NCBI GenBank assembly: GCA_965662545.1
Contig: CBFIHZ010000036.1
Span: 1 to 35,393, forward strand
DNA: 35,393 nt
Direction of reading: 5' to 3'
From: CPC320 sp002684375
Lineage (GTDB): Bacteria; Pseudomonadota; Alphaproteobacteria; Rhodobacterales; Rhodobacteraceae
Shown here: piece after piece, positions 25,000 through 33,545 of the stretch
Numbering within the stretch: position 1 is the first letter of the stretch
Layout of the letters: the number at the start of each line of letters is the position of its first letter
Notes under the pieces: model-generated
Seen by the model: only the letters and a program-made list of their open reading frames with translations
Databases searched by the model: none
What the model was told of the DNA's origin: nothing
Made by a program: the position numbers and the translations under genes

Positions 25000-25803
25000 A
25001 TGAAAACTAATCTTCCCCCGCATACCGAATTTCTTTTCTTTGCTGAAAAGCTGGCTGATATTAGCCGAGAGATGTTACTGACAGCGTCACGTACTTTACC
25101 TGAGGTCGCAGTTAAGGTTGATGCGTCGTATGTGACGACCACTGACAAAGCAGTCGAGAAAAAGTTGCGTGAGATAATAATTTCGCAATATCCAGACCAT
25201 GGGATATACGGTGAAGAGTTTGAGAACATCAACATAGACGCAGAGTATGTCTGGGTGCTCGACCCTATCGATGGAACAGCTGCTTTCGTTGCTGGGATAC
25301 CAGTCTACGGCACGCTGATTGCTCTGGCGTGGAAGGGCAAACCATTTATTGGGGTCATTGACCATCCAATAACTGATGATCGTTGGACTGGTGTTTATGA
25401 TATTTGTGCGTTTCATAATGGCGAGCCTGTCACAACACGGTCCTGTGCAACTCTTGGGACGGCCTATGTAACCTGCAGCAATTGTGATTTCATGTCGCCA
25501 GACCAACTAGCACGATTTGACGAAATACGAAAACAGGTTGCATACGTTCAATATGGCGGCTCCTGTTTTGCATACGGTGTGCTGGCTTCGGGTCGCAGTG
25601 ACTTTGCAATTGATGCGGGTCTAGAAGCGTTCGATATTTATGCTTGTGCTGCGATCATTCATGGTGCCGGTGGTATCGTTACCAATTGGGAGGGTGCTGA
25701 ACTGTCTTTTGATATGGATGGAACCGTGATTGCTGCAGGCGATAAAAGTAGATTGAATGCGGTCATTAATCACTTGAAGATTAAGCCGCAATCAGCCGAT
25801 TAA
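25000..25803 (+). CDS. HisN-like histidinol-phosphatase / inositol-monophosphatase-family phosphatase
   Basis: The 267-residue protein contains the family metal site: Glu72-Glu73 (YGEEFE), VLDPIDGTAAF with Asp88 and Asp91, and Asp212 (EAFDIYA). The middle block GTLIALAWKGKPFIGVIDHPI followed by DDRWTG is the pattern of HisN-type histidinol-phosphatases rather than SuhB-type inositol phosphatases. HisN proteins usually have an Asp in the GDCY block; here it reads GSCF, so specificity may differ. The gene starts 13 bases after the ABC ATPase and is the last gene of that operon, which ties it to the imported ligand. It is a second, different family member from the one at 14.85 kb. Confidence 0.88.
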   Translation: MKTNLPPHTEFLFFAEKLADISREMLLTASRTLPEVAVKVDASYVTTTDKAVEKKLREIIISQYPDHGIYGEEFENINIDAEYVWVLDPIDGTAAFVAGIPVYGTLIALAWKGKPFIGVIDHPITDDRWTGVYDICAFHNGEPVTTRSCATLGTAYVTCSNCDFMSPDQLARFDEIRKQVAYVQYGGSCFAYGVLASGRSDFAIDAGLEAFDIYACAAIIHGAGGIVTNWEGAELSFDMDGTVIAAGDKSRLNAVINHLKIKPQSAD

Positions 25804-26024
25804 ACCTCTCCATTTGAATTGCTCCATCATTATATTTATGACACTGGGGACCGTGACTGGCAAACAACTGACCGAAGCCGGAAACGATTGTTTCTAAGTT
25901 ACGGCAAGTTGAGATTTTGATGGGACAGGGAATGTTCCGTCTAGATGCGATCAGACAAATCGGAGCTTCAAGCCGATCTCGACCAATGGACCTGTCGCGC
26001 TTTAGTGCCGTCCCAAGTGCTCGT

Positions 26025-26650
26025 TTAAGCCACCTTTCGTTCGAACGCGACCGGGCTTTTCCAGCCCAGTGCTGAGTGTCGGTGTCGCGGGTTATAGAAC
26101 CCGTTTATGTAATCGAAGATTGCCCTCTCAGTCTGTCGTAACAATTTTCCTTTCCAGATATCCACGCCCTGAACCCGTGCTGGCACAGGGTTTTATGATA
26201 GTCACGAGAACAATATTGCGACCCGCGACCTGCGTGATGGATGCAGCTTTTAGGCCGAGATCTGAAAGCGATAGCCATGTTCAGCGCCCTGATTGCAAGG
26301 TCGCGTTTCATTTGATTGCGAACTGCCCAACCGATAACGCGCAAGGAGTGCAGATTCAAGATCACGGCCAGATACAACCAGCCTTTGCGCATCCAAACAT
26401 TGCTGATATCGCCTGCCCATTTCTGGTCAGGCGCATCAGCCGCGAAGTCCCAATCCAGCACGTTCAGCGCAATTTTGAACTTGTGGTCGCTGTCGGTCGT
26501 GAGCTTATGTTGACATGTTCGCAGGACCGAGACGCCGCTCTGGCGCATCAAACGGCCCACGCGGCGGTGACCGACGTCCAAACCAATCTGTTTCAACTCT
26601 TCCGTCATGCCTGGCCTGCCATGGGTGTGCAGGCCCACAATGGTAGCACT
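26025..26650 (-). pseudogene. IS3-family transposase OrfB with internal deletion
   Basis: The minus strand reads an IS3-family OrfB (GRPGMTEELKQIGLDVGHR, WAGDISNVW, GSQYCSRDYHKTL, GKENCYD). After NCYD about 25-28 residues are deleted and the frame shifts; the true C-terminus continues in another frame (ERAIFDYINGFYN, then HSALGWKSPVAFERK) to a TAA at 26027-26025. The catalytic glutamate is in the deleted part, and the second catalytic aspartate is replaced: HHAGRGSQY instead of HHTDRGSQY. The element is dead. It is closely related to the orfB fragment at the left end of the window. Confidence 0.9.
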
Positions 26651-26669
26651 CTAAAAATTTCTCTGCTAC

Positions 26670-26887
26670 TTGCGTGCGGTTTCGGGTCGGTACAACCCAT
26701 GCCATTGGCCGATCAGCAGACATTTGAACAAAACAATCTCATCATATCCGTGAGGGCCCAGACCCCATCGGTTCAAACCGCTTTTAAGAAGCGGAAAAAC
26801 CAAAGACCGATCCAAAAGCGTATCAACTTTGCGCAAGACATTCTGATCCGCAATCCGACCCGCGCTCTCACAGCTGAAAACATCCAT
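26670..26887 (-). pseudogene. IS5-family transposase N-terminal remnant
   Basis: From an ATG at 26887 the minus strand reads the N-terminus of an IS5-family transposase (CESAGRIADQNVLRK, LVFPLLKSGLNRWGLG, FKCLLIGQWHGL). After WHGL the frame is shifted by one base (SDP continues in the next frame) and then the sequence is replaced by the IS3-type remnant. The catalytic domain is lost. A C-terminal piece of an IS5-family transposase at the right window edge, on the same strand, could come from a related copy. Confidence 0.8.
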
Positions 26888-26994
26888 TAAACCCTCTATG
26901 TGATGTCCTGAAGAATACAAAAACTACAACGGTGAGGGAATTCTGAAGTGTGCAGAGGTCTTTTCAAGGTGTTGTAGACCCATTTCACATCGTC

Positions 26995-27699
26995 TTATGT
27001 GACACCCATCAATTGTTCCTTCAAGAATATATTGGCCCGAGCTTGTTCGGCTGTGCCCGACCAAAATAGGTTGCCAGCCTCCAGCGCGCTAATATCGTCT
27101 GCGACACTAAATGCGCGTTCAGTATTTTGTTCGACAAGTAGTATACCGATGCTTTCGCTTTTCAATTTATTAAGAACCTCATAACACTCATCAACAACTT
27201 TAGGCATTAGGCCCAGAGACAGCTCGTCAACGATCAGAATTTTTGGCCGAGAGATTAGAGCCCGCCCCATAGCTAGCATTTGCTGTTCGCCTCCAGAAAG
27301 TGATCCAGCAGCCTGTGTTTGGCGCTCGTACAATTGAGGGAAGAACTCGTAAACCATTTCAATACCAGAGTTCATAATGCTGGTTGATACTATATGACCA
27401 CCAACCATCAAATTTTCGCGCACGTTCAAGTCTGGAAAAATGCGACGACCTTCGGGAACAATCGCAAGACCAGCAGAGATGCGTCTTTCGATTCGTTCGT
27501 TTGAAATTTGTTGGTTGTCCATTACGATGGACCCAGACTTCTGCTCGACTAGCCCCATCAGACACATGAGGGTTGAAGACTTTCCTGCGCCGTTGGCGCC
27601 AACCAATGCGTGAATTTTACCCGCTTCGACTGAAAAGGAAAATTCGCGCACGGCGATTATGTCGCCATAACCTGCAGATAGATCATTGACTTGCAACAT
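26995..27699 (-). CDS. livF: Branched-chain amino acid-type ABC ATPase LivF
   Basis: The 234-residue ATPase has Walker A (GANGAGKSS), signature (LSGGEQQML) and Walker B (ILIVDELSLGL), and the block VPEGRRIFPDLNVRENL that marks LivF-type proteins. It is the last gene of the Liv operon and overlaps the LivG gene by 17 bases. In Walker B the usual Glu-Pro is Glu-Leu, common in this family. Liv-type systems import branched-chain amino acids, but family members also carry urea, amides and aromatic acids. Confidence 0.93.
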   Translation of the reverse strand: MLQVNDLSAGYGDIIAVREFSFSVEAGKIHALVGANGAGKSSTLMCLMGLVEQKSGSIVMDNQQISNERIERRISAGLAIVPEGRRIFPDLNVRENLMVGGHIVSTSIMNSGIEMVYEFFPQLYERQTQAAGSLSGGEQQMLAMGRALISRPKILIVDELSLGLMPKVVDECYEVLNKLKSESIGILLVEQNTERAFSVADDISALEAGNLFWSGTAEQARANIFLKEQLMGVT

Positions 27700-28453
27700 C
27701 GAAATATTCGCCTCCTAAATAGGCCTGAACAACATCAACTCGCGCCATAATTTCCGCAGTAGGACCAAAAGCCAATGGGCGGCCCCGATCTTGAACGTAG
27801 ACCTTCGGACAAATACGCATGACTTCGCGCAGGTTGTGTTCGATCAGTAGGATCGTCAGCCCATCCATGTTTAGGTTTTGGATCAAGTCTGCCAAAGCCT
27901 TTGCCTCAGACTGGTTCAATCCTGCCAGTGGTTCATCCAACAACAGTAATTTGGGTTTCAAAGCCATGGCGCGGGCTACCTCAAGCCGTTTGAGATATCC
28001 AAGTGGCAATTTTGCGGGTTCTTGGTCAGCGACTTCGCCCAAGCCAACTTGTGACAACAATTCCAGTGCGCGTTTGTTTTCGGACCCGCGCTCGTAGGAC
28101 GCCATTGCTGTGAAAGGGCTGTCGGTTTTTGCTGCTCCGCATGCTAGTGCAACGTTTTCCAGCAAAGTCATTGCACGAAGAGGTTGTACTATTTGCTGCG
28201 CCAGTGCCAATCCGCTTCGGATACGCTGATTCACTGCCATCCCAGCAAGTTCATTACCCATTAGCAAAACTTGACCTTCGTTTGCCTTGACCATGCCAGT
28301 GATCACTCGCATCAAGGTGGTTTTGCCTGCGCCGTTTGGGCCAACAAACCCAATCAACTCTCCCTGTTTGATGGTCAATGACGCCTGGTTTACTGCGACC
28401 ACACCGCCAAAACGAACTGTTACGTCTCGGACTTCGAGCACTGTTGTTGTCAT
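27683..28453 (-). CDS. livG: Branched-chain amino acid-type ABC ATPase LivG
   Basis: The 256-residue ATPase has Walker A (GPNGAGKTT), a signature-region sequence LPLGYLKRLEVARAMA and Walker B (LLLLDEPLAGLN), with an H-loop in LIEHNLREV. The canonical LSGGQ signature reads LPLGYLK, the divergent type found in some LivG proteins of this family. It overlaps the LivM gene by four bases and LivF by 17, so translation is coupled. It works as a heterodimer with LivF. Confidence 0.9.
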   Translation of the reverse strand: MTTTVLEVRDVTVRFGGVVAVNQASLTIKQGELIGFVGPNGAGKTTLMRVITGMVKANEGQVLLMGNELAGMAVNQRIRSGLALAQQIVQPLRAMTLLENVALACGAAKTDSPFTAMASYERGSENKRALELLSQVGLGEVADQEPAKLPLGYLKRLEVARAMALKPKLLLLDEPLAGLNQSEAKALADLIQNLNMDGLTILLIEHNLREVMRICPKVYVQDRGRPLAFGPTAEIMARVDVVQAYLGGEYFDVASQ

Positions 28454-29298
28454 GATGTGCTCCGGAATCTCTTGATCCAGCGTGAAATGATCCCAGCAAA
28501 CCCATCAGGTGCCCATCTCATCATACAAAACAATAGGGCACCATAGACGAGAATTTTGAAATCATTCACAAACTGAAACAGCAGTGGCATCACACTTAGG
28601 AATGCAGCAGCAACAGCGACGCCCCAGACCGACCCGATGCCACCCACGATGACCATGGCCAGAACTGTGATGGATTCAACAAAGCCAAAACTGTCGGGGC
28701 CAACGAAACGAAAATGTTGTGTATAGAGCGCACCGGCAATACCTGCAGTGGATGTCCCAACCACAAAGGCGATTAGTTTGTATTTAGAAACATCTATGCC
28801 CAATACCCGAGAGATATCTTCGTTGTCAGCGATGGAAGCAAAGACATAGCCCATCCAGGATCGTTTTATCGCAAGGGAGAACATAGCAAATCCTGCAGCC
28901 AGGCCCAAACAGATACACATAAATCCAATGCGGCCAAAGGGTGACCCGCGAATGCCCGAAATCCCAATTTCGCCACCAAGGAACTCCTGTTGCCGGACCA
29001 ATCCAACGAAAAGAAAAACGACACCCATCGTCGTGATCGCAAGAAAATCATGCCGGACACGCAGGCTCGCGAAACCGACCAAGACACCTAGCAGTCCCGC
29101 AAAAGTGCCCGCAAATGGAATAGTTAAAAGAAACGGACAGCCCGCTTTTATCATGACAGCGGATGTATAAGCACCAACACCCATAAATGCTGCATGCCCG
29201 AGGCTGATCTGGCCGCAAAATCCAGTGATGAAATTTAGGCTCAACGCGAACAGGATGCTGATGGCCATCGTTGTAATCAGGGTGATTTCATATGCCAT
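28450..29298 (-). CDS. livM: Branched-chain amino acid-type ABC permease LivM
   Basis: The 282-residue membrane protein carries the LivM signature (GFCGQISLGHAAFMGVGAY), the block RVRHDFLAITT and the late VGGIGSVWGVAVAA, with about eight to ten helices. It directly abuts the LivH gene and overlaps LivG by four bases. It forms the channel with LivH. Confidence 0.93.
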   Translation of the reverse strand: MAYEITLITTMAISILFALSLNFITGFCGQISLGHAAFMGVGAYTSAVMIKAGCPFLLTIPFAGTFAGLLGVLVGFASLRVRHDFLAITTMGVVFLFVGLVRQQEFLGGEIGISGIRGSPFGRIGFMCICLGLAAGFAMFSLAIKRSWMGYVFASIADNEDISRVLGIDVSKYKLIAFVVGTSTAGIAGALYTQHFRFVGPDSFGFVESITVLAMVIVGGIGSVWGVAVAAAFLSVMPLLFQFVNDFKILVYGALLFCMMRWAPDGFAGIISRWIKRFRSTS

Positions 29299-30162
29299 CT
29301 ATTTTGCCCCCAATAGCCCTTGTGGGCGTATCATCAGAACAACAATCAAAAACGCAAAAGCCAACGCGTCGCGGTCAAGTAAATGACCAATGTAAATCGT
29401 GCCAAATGATTCAATAATTCCTATGGCCATTGCCGCTATTAGCGTGCCTCGGATACTACCAAGACCGCCTAGAACGATGATCGCCAAAGCTTTGTAGGAC
29501 GCCACGCTGCCCATAGAAGGCTCCACCAAATTATTGAGCATAGCGACAAGTACACCTGCAGCCGCAGCCAGTGCCGAGCCTATAAAAAAATTCATGTACC
29601 GTACGTTTTGTGTATTGATGCCAAAAGCGCGTGCCATATCAGGATCGGTTACCGTTGCCCGCCAGGACACGCCGAGACGTGTAGTGGCGGCAAACCAACC
29701 CAAAATTACCAACATGACAACAGACAACACTATCACCAAAGCTTCACCGTATTTCAAAAAGAATCCGCCAAATAATTCGAAATACCCTTGCATGGGCGGG
29801 TTAGTGTACGACAGTCCGTAGGGCCCAAAAATGATGCGGAAAATCTCTTCCGAGGCGATAAACAGGGCGATCGATGCGATTAGTGAAATGAACGGTGGCT
29901 TTGACAGCAAAGGTTCATACGCCAACTTATAGACCGCGATGCCAACAAATCCGACGACGATCATGGCAACTGCCGTTGCCAGAAGAAAGCTGCCTGTTGC
30001 GTTGGTTACTATAACACCAAGATAGCCGCCCAGTGTGAACAAGGCGGCGTGTGCGACGTGTAATATCCGCAGCAAACCGTAAACCAGTGTCAGACCTAAG
30101 GCGATTAATGCGTAGATACTGCCCTGTACGATGCCCTGAAAAAATAATTCGAGATACAACAT
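29299..30162 (-). CDS. livH: Branched-chain amino acid-type ABC permease LivH
   Basis: The 287-residue membrane protein has the LivH blocks GIVQGSIYALIALGLTLVYG, HVAHAALFTLGGYLG and VLGGLGSIRGTLIAA. Its stop abuts the LivM start. It follows the binding-protein gene after a 100-base gap that contains a stem-loop. Length and motifs are typical. Confidence 0.93.
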   Translation of the reverse strand: MLYLELFFQGIVQGSIYALIALGLTLVYGLLRILHVAHAALFTLGGYLGVIVTNATGSFLLATAVAMIVVGFVGIAVYKLAYEPLLSKPPFISLIASIALFIASEEIFRIIFGPYGLSYTNPPMQGYFELFGGFFLKYGEALVIVLSVVMLVILGWFAATTRLGVSWRATVTDPDMARAFGINTQNVRYMNFFIGSALAAAAGVLVAMLNNLVEPSMGSVASYKALAIIVLGGLGSIRGTLIAAMAIGIIESFGTIYIGHLLDRDALAFAFLIVVLMIRPQGLLGAK

Positions 30163-30216
30163 TTTGGCAGTCCGTTTTTGGTATTTTTAGCTGTAAAATT
30201 GACACCTAAAGCAATA

Positions 30217-30257
30217 GAAAATTGCGCCACCTAACCTTAATTAAGTGACGCAATTTC
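30217..30257 (-). terminator. Stem-loop between LivJ-type and LivH genes
   Basis: On the minus strand gaaattgcgtcac pairs with gtggcgcaattttc around a 14-base loop, immediately after the binding-protein stop. The stem is long (about 12 pairs with one mismatch and one bulge). There is no strong U-run, so it may be an attenuator or an mRNA 3'-end stabiliser that raises binding-protein output. Confidence 0.65.
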
Positions 30258-30262
30258 AATAC

Positions 30263-31408
30263 TTACTCTGTTGGAGGGGCCAGCAGAGCGGCATCATGAA
30301 TGACCGAATGGTGATGCCATTGCCCATCCTTAACAACCTGTACCTGGACCGATTTTTGAACCTCGCCTAAGTCGTTGAATGAAATATCGCCTGTCGAAGC
30401 TGTCAGTTGTGTGCCTGCGATTGCATCACGCAGAGCTGCTCTGTCCGCATCGCCGGATGATTGCAGTGCTGCCGCCAGGACCTTGATCGCTGTATGAGCG
30501 GACGCAGCAACCATATCCGTTTTGTTGCCAGACTTTGCCTCGAATGCAGTTATAAAGTCCTGTGTTTCGACAGCGGTTGAGTCACGATCTAGCGACGTCG
30601 TAATGATCGTTCCCTCTGCAGCTGTGCCCGCAATATCAATGAACTTTTGCGAGTCGTACCCTTCCTGCCCAATTATAGTCGTAGTGATGCCTGCTGCACG
30701 CAGTTGGCTAACCAAGGGCCCGGCAGTAAAGAAATAGCCGGTGGCATAAATAACGTCCGGGTTGTCAGCACGAATTTTTGACACAATCGGCCCAAATTGA
30801 CGATCTTTTATGCTGTATTCATACTCGCCGACAATATCGATCCCGTAGTTTGCTGAAACCTCTTTGAACCCAGCGACTAGAGATTTACCAAAGTCATTTT
30901 GCAGAGTGACAACCACCGCTTTTTTCAAGCCAAGCATTTCACCAGCTAATTTCGCACCGGCACGACCCTGCACTTCGCCAACAAATGATGTGCGGAATAC
31001 GTAATCGCCTGCACGTGTGATGTCAGGATGAATGGCATACGCCGAGATGTATGGAACGCCAGACTCTTGGAATATTCCGGCAGCGGCTCGGGTCGCCCCA
31101 GAGTAGCTGCCAGAGACTGCGGCAACAACGTTGTCGCTCTCGATCAGTTTTTGCGCAATTGGCACGGATTCTTTCGGCGATGCCTGGTCATCGTAAACAA
31201 CCAATTCTATTATATCACCATTAATCCCACCAGCAGAGTTGATTTGTTCAACAGCAAGCTCGGCACCGTTCAAAGCGGATGTTCCATCCGCAGCTGCGAA
31301 CCCGGTCAGGGGAACATTAAACCCAACCTTGATGTTATCAGCGATGCTTGACGACGCGATGGAGGCAAGACAGACGGTTGCCATCATTAGTTTTGATTTT
31401 ATTTTCAT
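30263..31408 (-). CDS. Branched-chain amino acid-type ABC binding protein (LivJ/LivK type)
   Basis: This protein of 381 residues has a signal peptide (cleavage near SSIA, about residue 23) and a family-4 type-I periplasmic fold: IKVGFNVPLTGFAA, GAELAVEQINSAGG, IAQKLIESDNVVAAVSGSYSG. The frame is open further upstream to 31615, but the ATG at 31408 has a gggaga box and is directly followed by the signal peptide, so I take it as the start. It heads the minus-strand operon binding protein, livH, livM, livG, livF. The ligand may be a branched-chain amino acid or an amide or organic acid; the sequence does not decide. Confidence 0.93.
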   Translation of the reverse strand: MKIKSKLMMATVCLASIASSSIADNIKVGFNVPLTGFAAADGTSALNGAELAVEQINSAGGINGDIIELVVYDDQASPKESVPIAQKLIESDNVVAAVSGSYSGATRAAAGIFQESGVPYISAYAIHPDITRAGDYVFRTSFVGEVQGRAGAKLAGEMLGLKKAVVVTLQNDFGKSLVAGFKEVSANYGIDIVGEYEYSIKDRQFGPIVSKIRADNPDVIYATGYFFTAGPLVSQLRAAGITTTIIGQEGYDSQKFIDIAGTAAEGTIITTSLDRDSTAVETQDFITAFEAKSGNKTDMVAASAHTAIKVLAAALQSSGDADRAALRDAIAGTQLTASTGDISFNDLGEVQKSVQVQVVKDGQWHHHSVIHDAALLAPPTE

Positions 31409-31899
31409 TTTGTTCTCCCTTTTTGTAGTGCATTGATGATCGCTATTCAGGTCTCTAAAAATGAAGCTTTTTAATCGTAGTCTTCTCGCGGGGCCTATCT
31501 TTTTATCGCCGCAACAGCGGGTTAAAATTTGGATGTGCAGAGCATTTCCAATTGTTTTGAGACGGCGAAAATCCCAGACGATCTGACTTGGCAGCTCTCG
31601 AAATCCGCAAAGCACGCGTCCAATGAAAATCGAGAGAGTCCAGATTTAAAGTGCGAAAGGTTATAAGCGTGGTCCTTTATTATGTTGATGCTTCATAACA
31701 TTAAGTATGGACATAAAAGAGTCAATGAGAATAGATTAGACTAAATAAAATTGAAGTTTAGTTCTTTGAAAGACCATCCAACTTCGTAGATTTAAACGCG
31801 CAATCTGATTAGAAATGTACTTGGCTAAAAATACTTTTGGATCACCGCCAGCGCATTCAGTTCAGTTTGGCTTGCCTTTAGGTTTCAATCTATCGGTGA
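31409..31899. other. Non-coding region upstream of the Liv operon
   Basis: It holds the Liv operon leader and presumably its promoter. An AT-rich partial palindrome (TTATG at 31680-31684, CATAA at 31694-31698) could be a regulatory site, but the support is weak. No regulator gene, RNA gene or other feature is recognised. A 53-codon open frame starts at 31900 (ends 32061) without a ribosome binding site; it may be a fragment of the gene disrupted by the IS3-type remnant next to it. Confidence 0.35.
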
Positions 31900-32133
31900 A
31901 TGAATAAGGTGACACTGCTTCACGAGCAGGGGCTAGATGTTTCGATAATAGACGCCCCTTGGGAGGACATAGCAGCAGCCTGCGATGATTTGGACGATAA
32001 CTCACGCCTTACACCCATCTTGCTGGATGCGTTCAAAGTATCAAAAAAGCGCTCACATTAGAGCCTTGTAATAGCCCCTGAAAATGGTTCGCTTACTGGG
32101 ATATATGTATCCCTATTGCAAGAAAATCTACGA

Positions 32134-32334
32134 ATGGGTGTCAAACGCGAGAAACCGGAAGACCTAGGGCTTAAGCTTCGCCAGTTTGAAGTTCTACAAG
32201 GCCAAGGCAAGGCTTTAACGGATGCTGTTGGTCAGATTGGCGACACAGTTCAGATATAGTATCGCTGGCGTAAAGACTATGGCGGCATGGGCCGTGACCC
32301 GTTGGAAAGAGCGAAGCAGTTCACAAAGCTCTAA
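32134..32334 (+). pseudogene. IS3-family OrfA remnant with in-frame stop
   Basis: The frame reads a typical IS3-family OrfA helix-turn-helix protein (KREKPEDLGLKLRQFEVL, QGQGKALTDAVGQIG, then YRWRKDYGGMGRDPLERAK). A TAG at 32257-32259 interrupts it just before the conserved YRWRK block. Similarity ends near GRDPLERAK, where the sequence joins the HEPN-type ORF. The OrfA type fits the same IS3 subgroup as the orfB remnants at 3-317 and 26.0-26.65 kb. No orfB follows. Confidence 0.8.
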
Positions 32335-33138
32335 AACCAGCCGGATGAAATTCTGGATGGACTTCAGGAACTGCCTCTCGCGGTTTGCTCTGTCCAAGCA
32401 GTTGATGTGCTTGACGCATTCGAACAAGCCGAGCACGCAATTTCTAAAGAGTTGGGTTTAAATGCATTGATGTCCGGAAGGGGAAAGTTTATTTTCAATA
32501 ATGGACCTGATCGCCTTATAAACATGACTTTGCTTGCCCCTCATATGACAGTTCATGAACCTGATGGTTCAATCAGTGTTGAGATGTACTGGTATAACCG
32601 TTGGCCTAGAGGGATGGTCGAGAAACGCCCGACCCAAAATGGCATCGAAAATATAAATAGGAATGTCGCTGAGGTTAGAGATAAGATTCGTAAACTTCCC
32701 TGGCGACACACCGCTGAAATCGCGCTTGCACGCCGTTATTCGGCTTTTGCTCAATGTGACCTTGAAGCATCATTTCTAGATGGATGGAGATTGCTTGAAG
32801 CTACTGCGGGGCATTATAGAGAAAAATCTGAAACCTTGTTAAGGCGGGCAGCGTGGTTCTTTGAAGAGAGAGATGAACAATTTCAGATTGGCTTGCATCT
32901 GATGCACAGGCGAAATTTGATCTCCCATGGTCGCCCCGTAAAAGGCGAGAGCTACGAAGGTCTGGCGTTTCAGATGAAAGAATTCCTTACACCTTTTTTG
33001 CATGCCTTTCTCACAAACCCATTTAACTTCAGAGATATTGAAGAGTTCTGGGACTTTTGTGACTTGCCCATTGATAAGCCTGCGCGAATGCGTCAGGCAT
33101 ATCTTCTTGATTGCGTTGCGGAATTCAGGCGTGAATAG
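32335..33138 (+). CDS. HEPN-domain protein (ApeA-like), probably 5'-truncated
   Basis: The frame is open from 32335, with the first ATG at 32407 (243 residues from there); no ribosome binding site precedes it. The C-terminal half resembles ApeA-like HEPN domains: ALARRYSAFAQCDLEASFLD, a long helix, then the R-x4-H motif RNLISHG (Arg169 to His174, counting from 32407). HEPN proteins are often ribonucleases in toxin-antitoxin and phage-defence systems. The ORF joins the IS3 OrfA remnant in the same frame with no own start, so its N-terminus was probably removed by the insertion. The N-terminal part is not recognised. It may be a relic or a still-expressed fragment. Confidence 0.6.
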   Translation, partial: NQPDEILDGLQELPLAVCSVQAVDVLDAFEQAEHAISKELGLNALMSGRGKFIFNNGPDRLINMTLLAPHMTVHEPDGSISVEMYWYNRWPRGMVEKRPTQNGIENINRNVAEVRDKIRKLPWRHTAEIALARRYSAFAQCDLEASFLDGWRLLEATAGHYREKSETLLRRAAWFFEERDEQFQIGLHLMHRRNLISHGRPVKGESYEGLAFQMKEFLTPFLHAFLTNPFNFRDIEEFWDFCDLPIDKPARMRQAYLLDCVAEFRRE

Positions 33139-33545
33139 TAGTTTTTATTTGTAACGACGATCCCAAGGCGAAAGATTGGCAGCGCCTAGTGGCCTTTCTT
33201 CACTTGTTACAATGAAGGTGATCTTTCAAGGCGTGCTTCACGACGGTTGTTTCAGAATTCTGCTAGGTTTTCGATGTGAACGCCTTTCCGGCTCTTTTGG
33301 CTTTGTTCGATACTAGTAACTGGCAGAGCAATAGCACGTTCGTTCAGCTTTCTCATAAACTTAGGCAAAGACAAATGCTTAAAGAAATCCAAACGGACTT
33401 ACTCTATTGGGGTGATGGGTCGAGTGTCATATCGGGCCATTGATAAAAACCGTTTGTCCATTGTTGCGTTTTTCTGCCTATTGTTGTCGGTCCAGTTTTC
33501 CACTAAAAACACATGTTATCGATTTTATAACCTAAAGGTTCGTAA
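33139..33545. other. Intergenic region upstream of dusA
   Basis: No clear gene. On the minus strand a 34-codon frame (33356 to 33252, MRKLNERAIALPV and GVHIENLAEF) looks protein-like but has no recognised family and may be a gene remnant. The dusA promoter must lie in the AT-rich last 100 bases, but I see no convincing -35 and -10 pair. Confidence 0.35.

Noticed and set aside
26069..26890. 273-codon plus-strand ORF
   Set aside because: It is the antisense shadow of the IS3 and IS5 transposase remnants on the minus strand.
31409..31615. N-terminal extension of the Liv binding protein to 31615
   Set aside because: The extra 69 residues would hide the signal peptide, and the ATG at 31408 has a good ribosome binding site.
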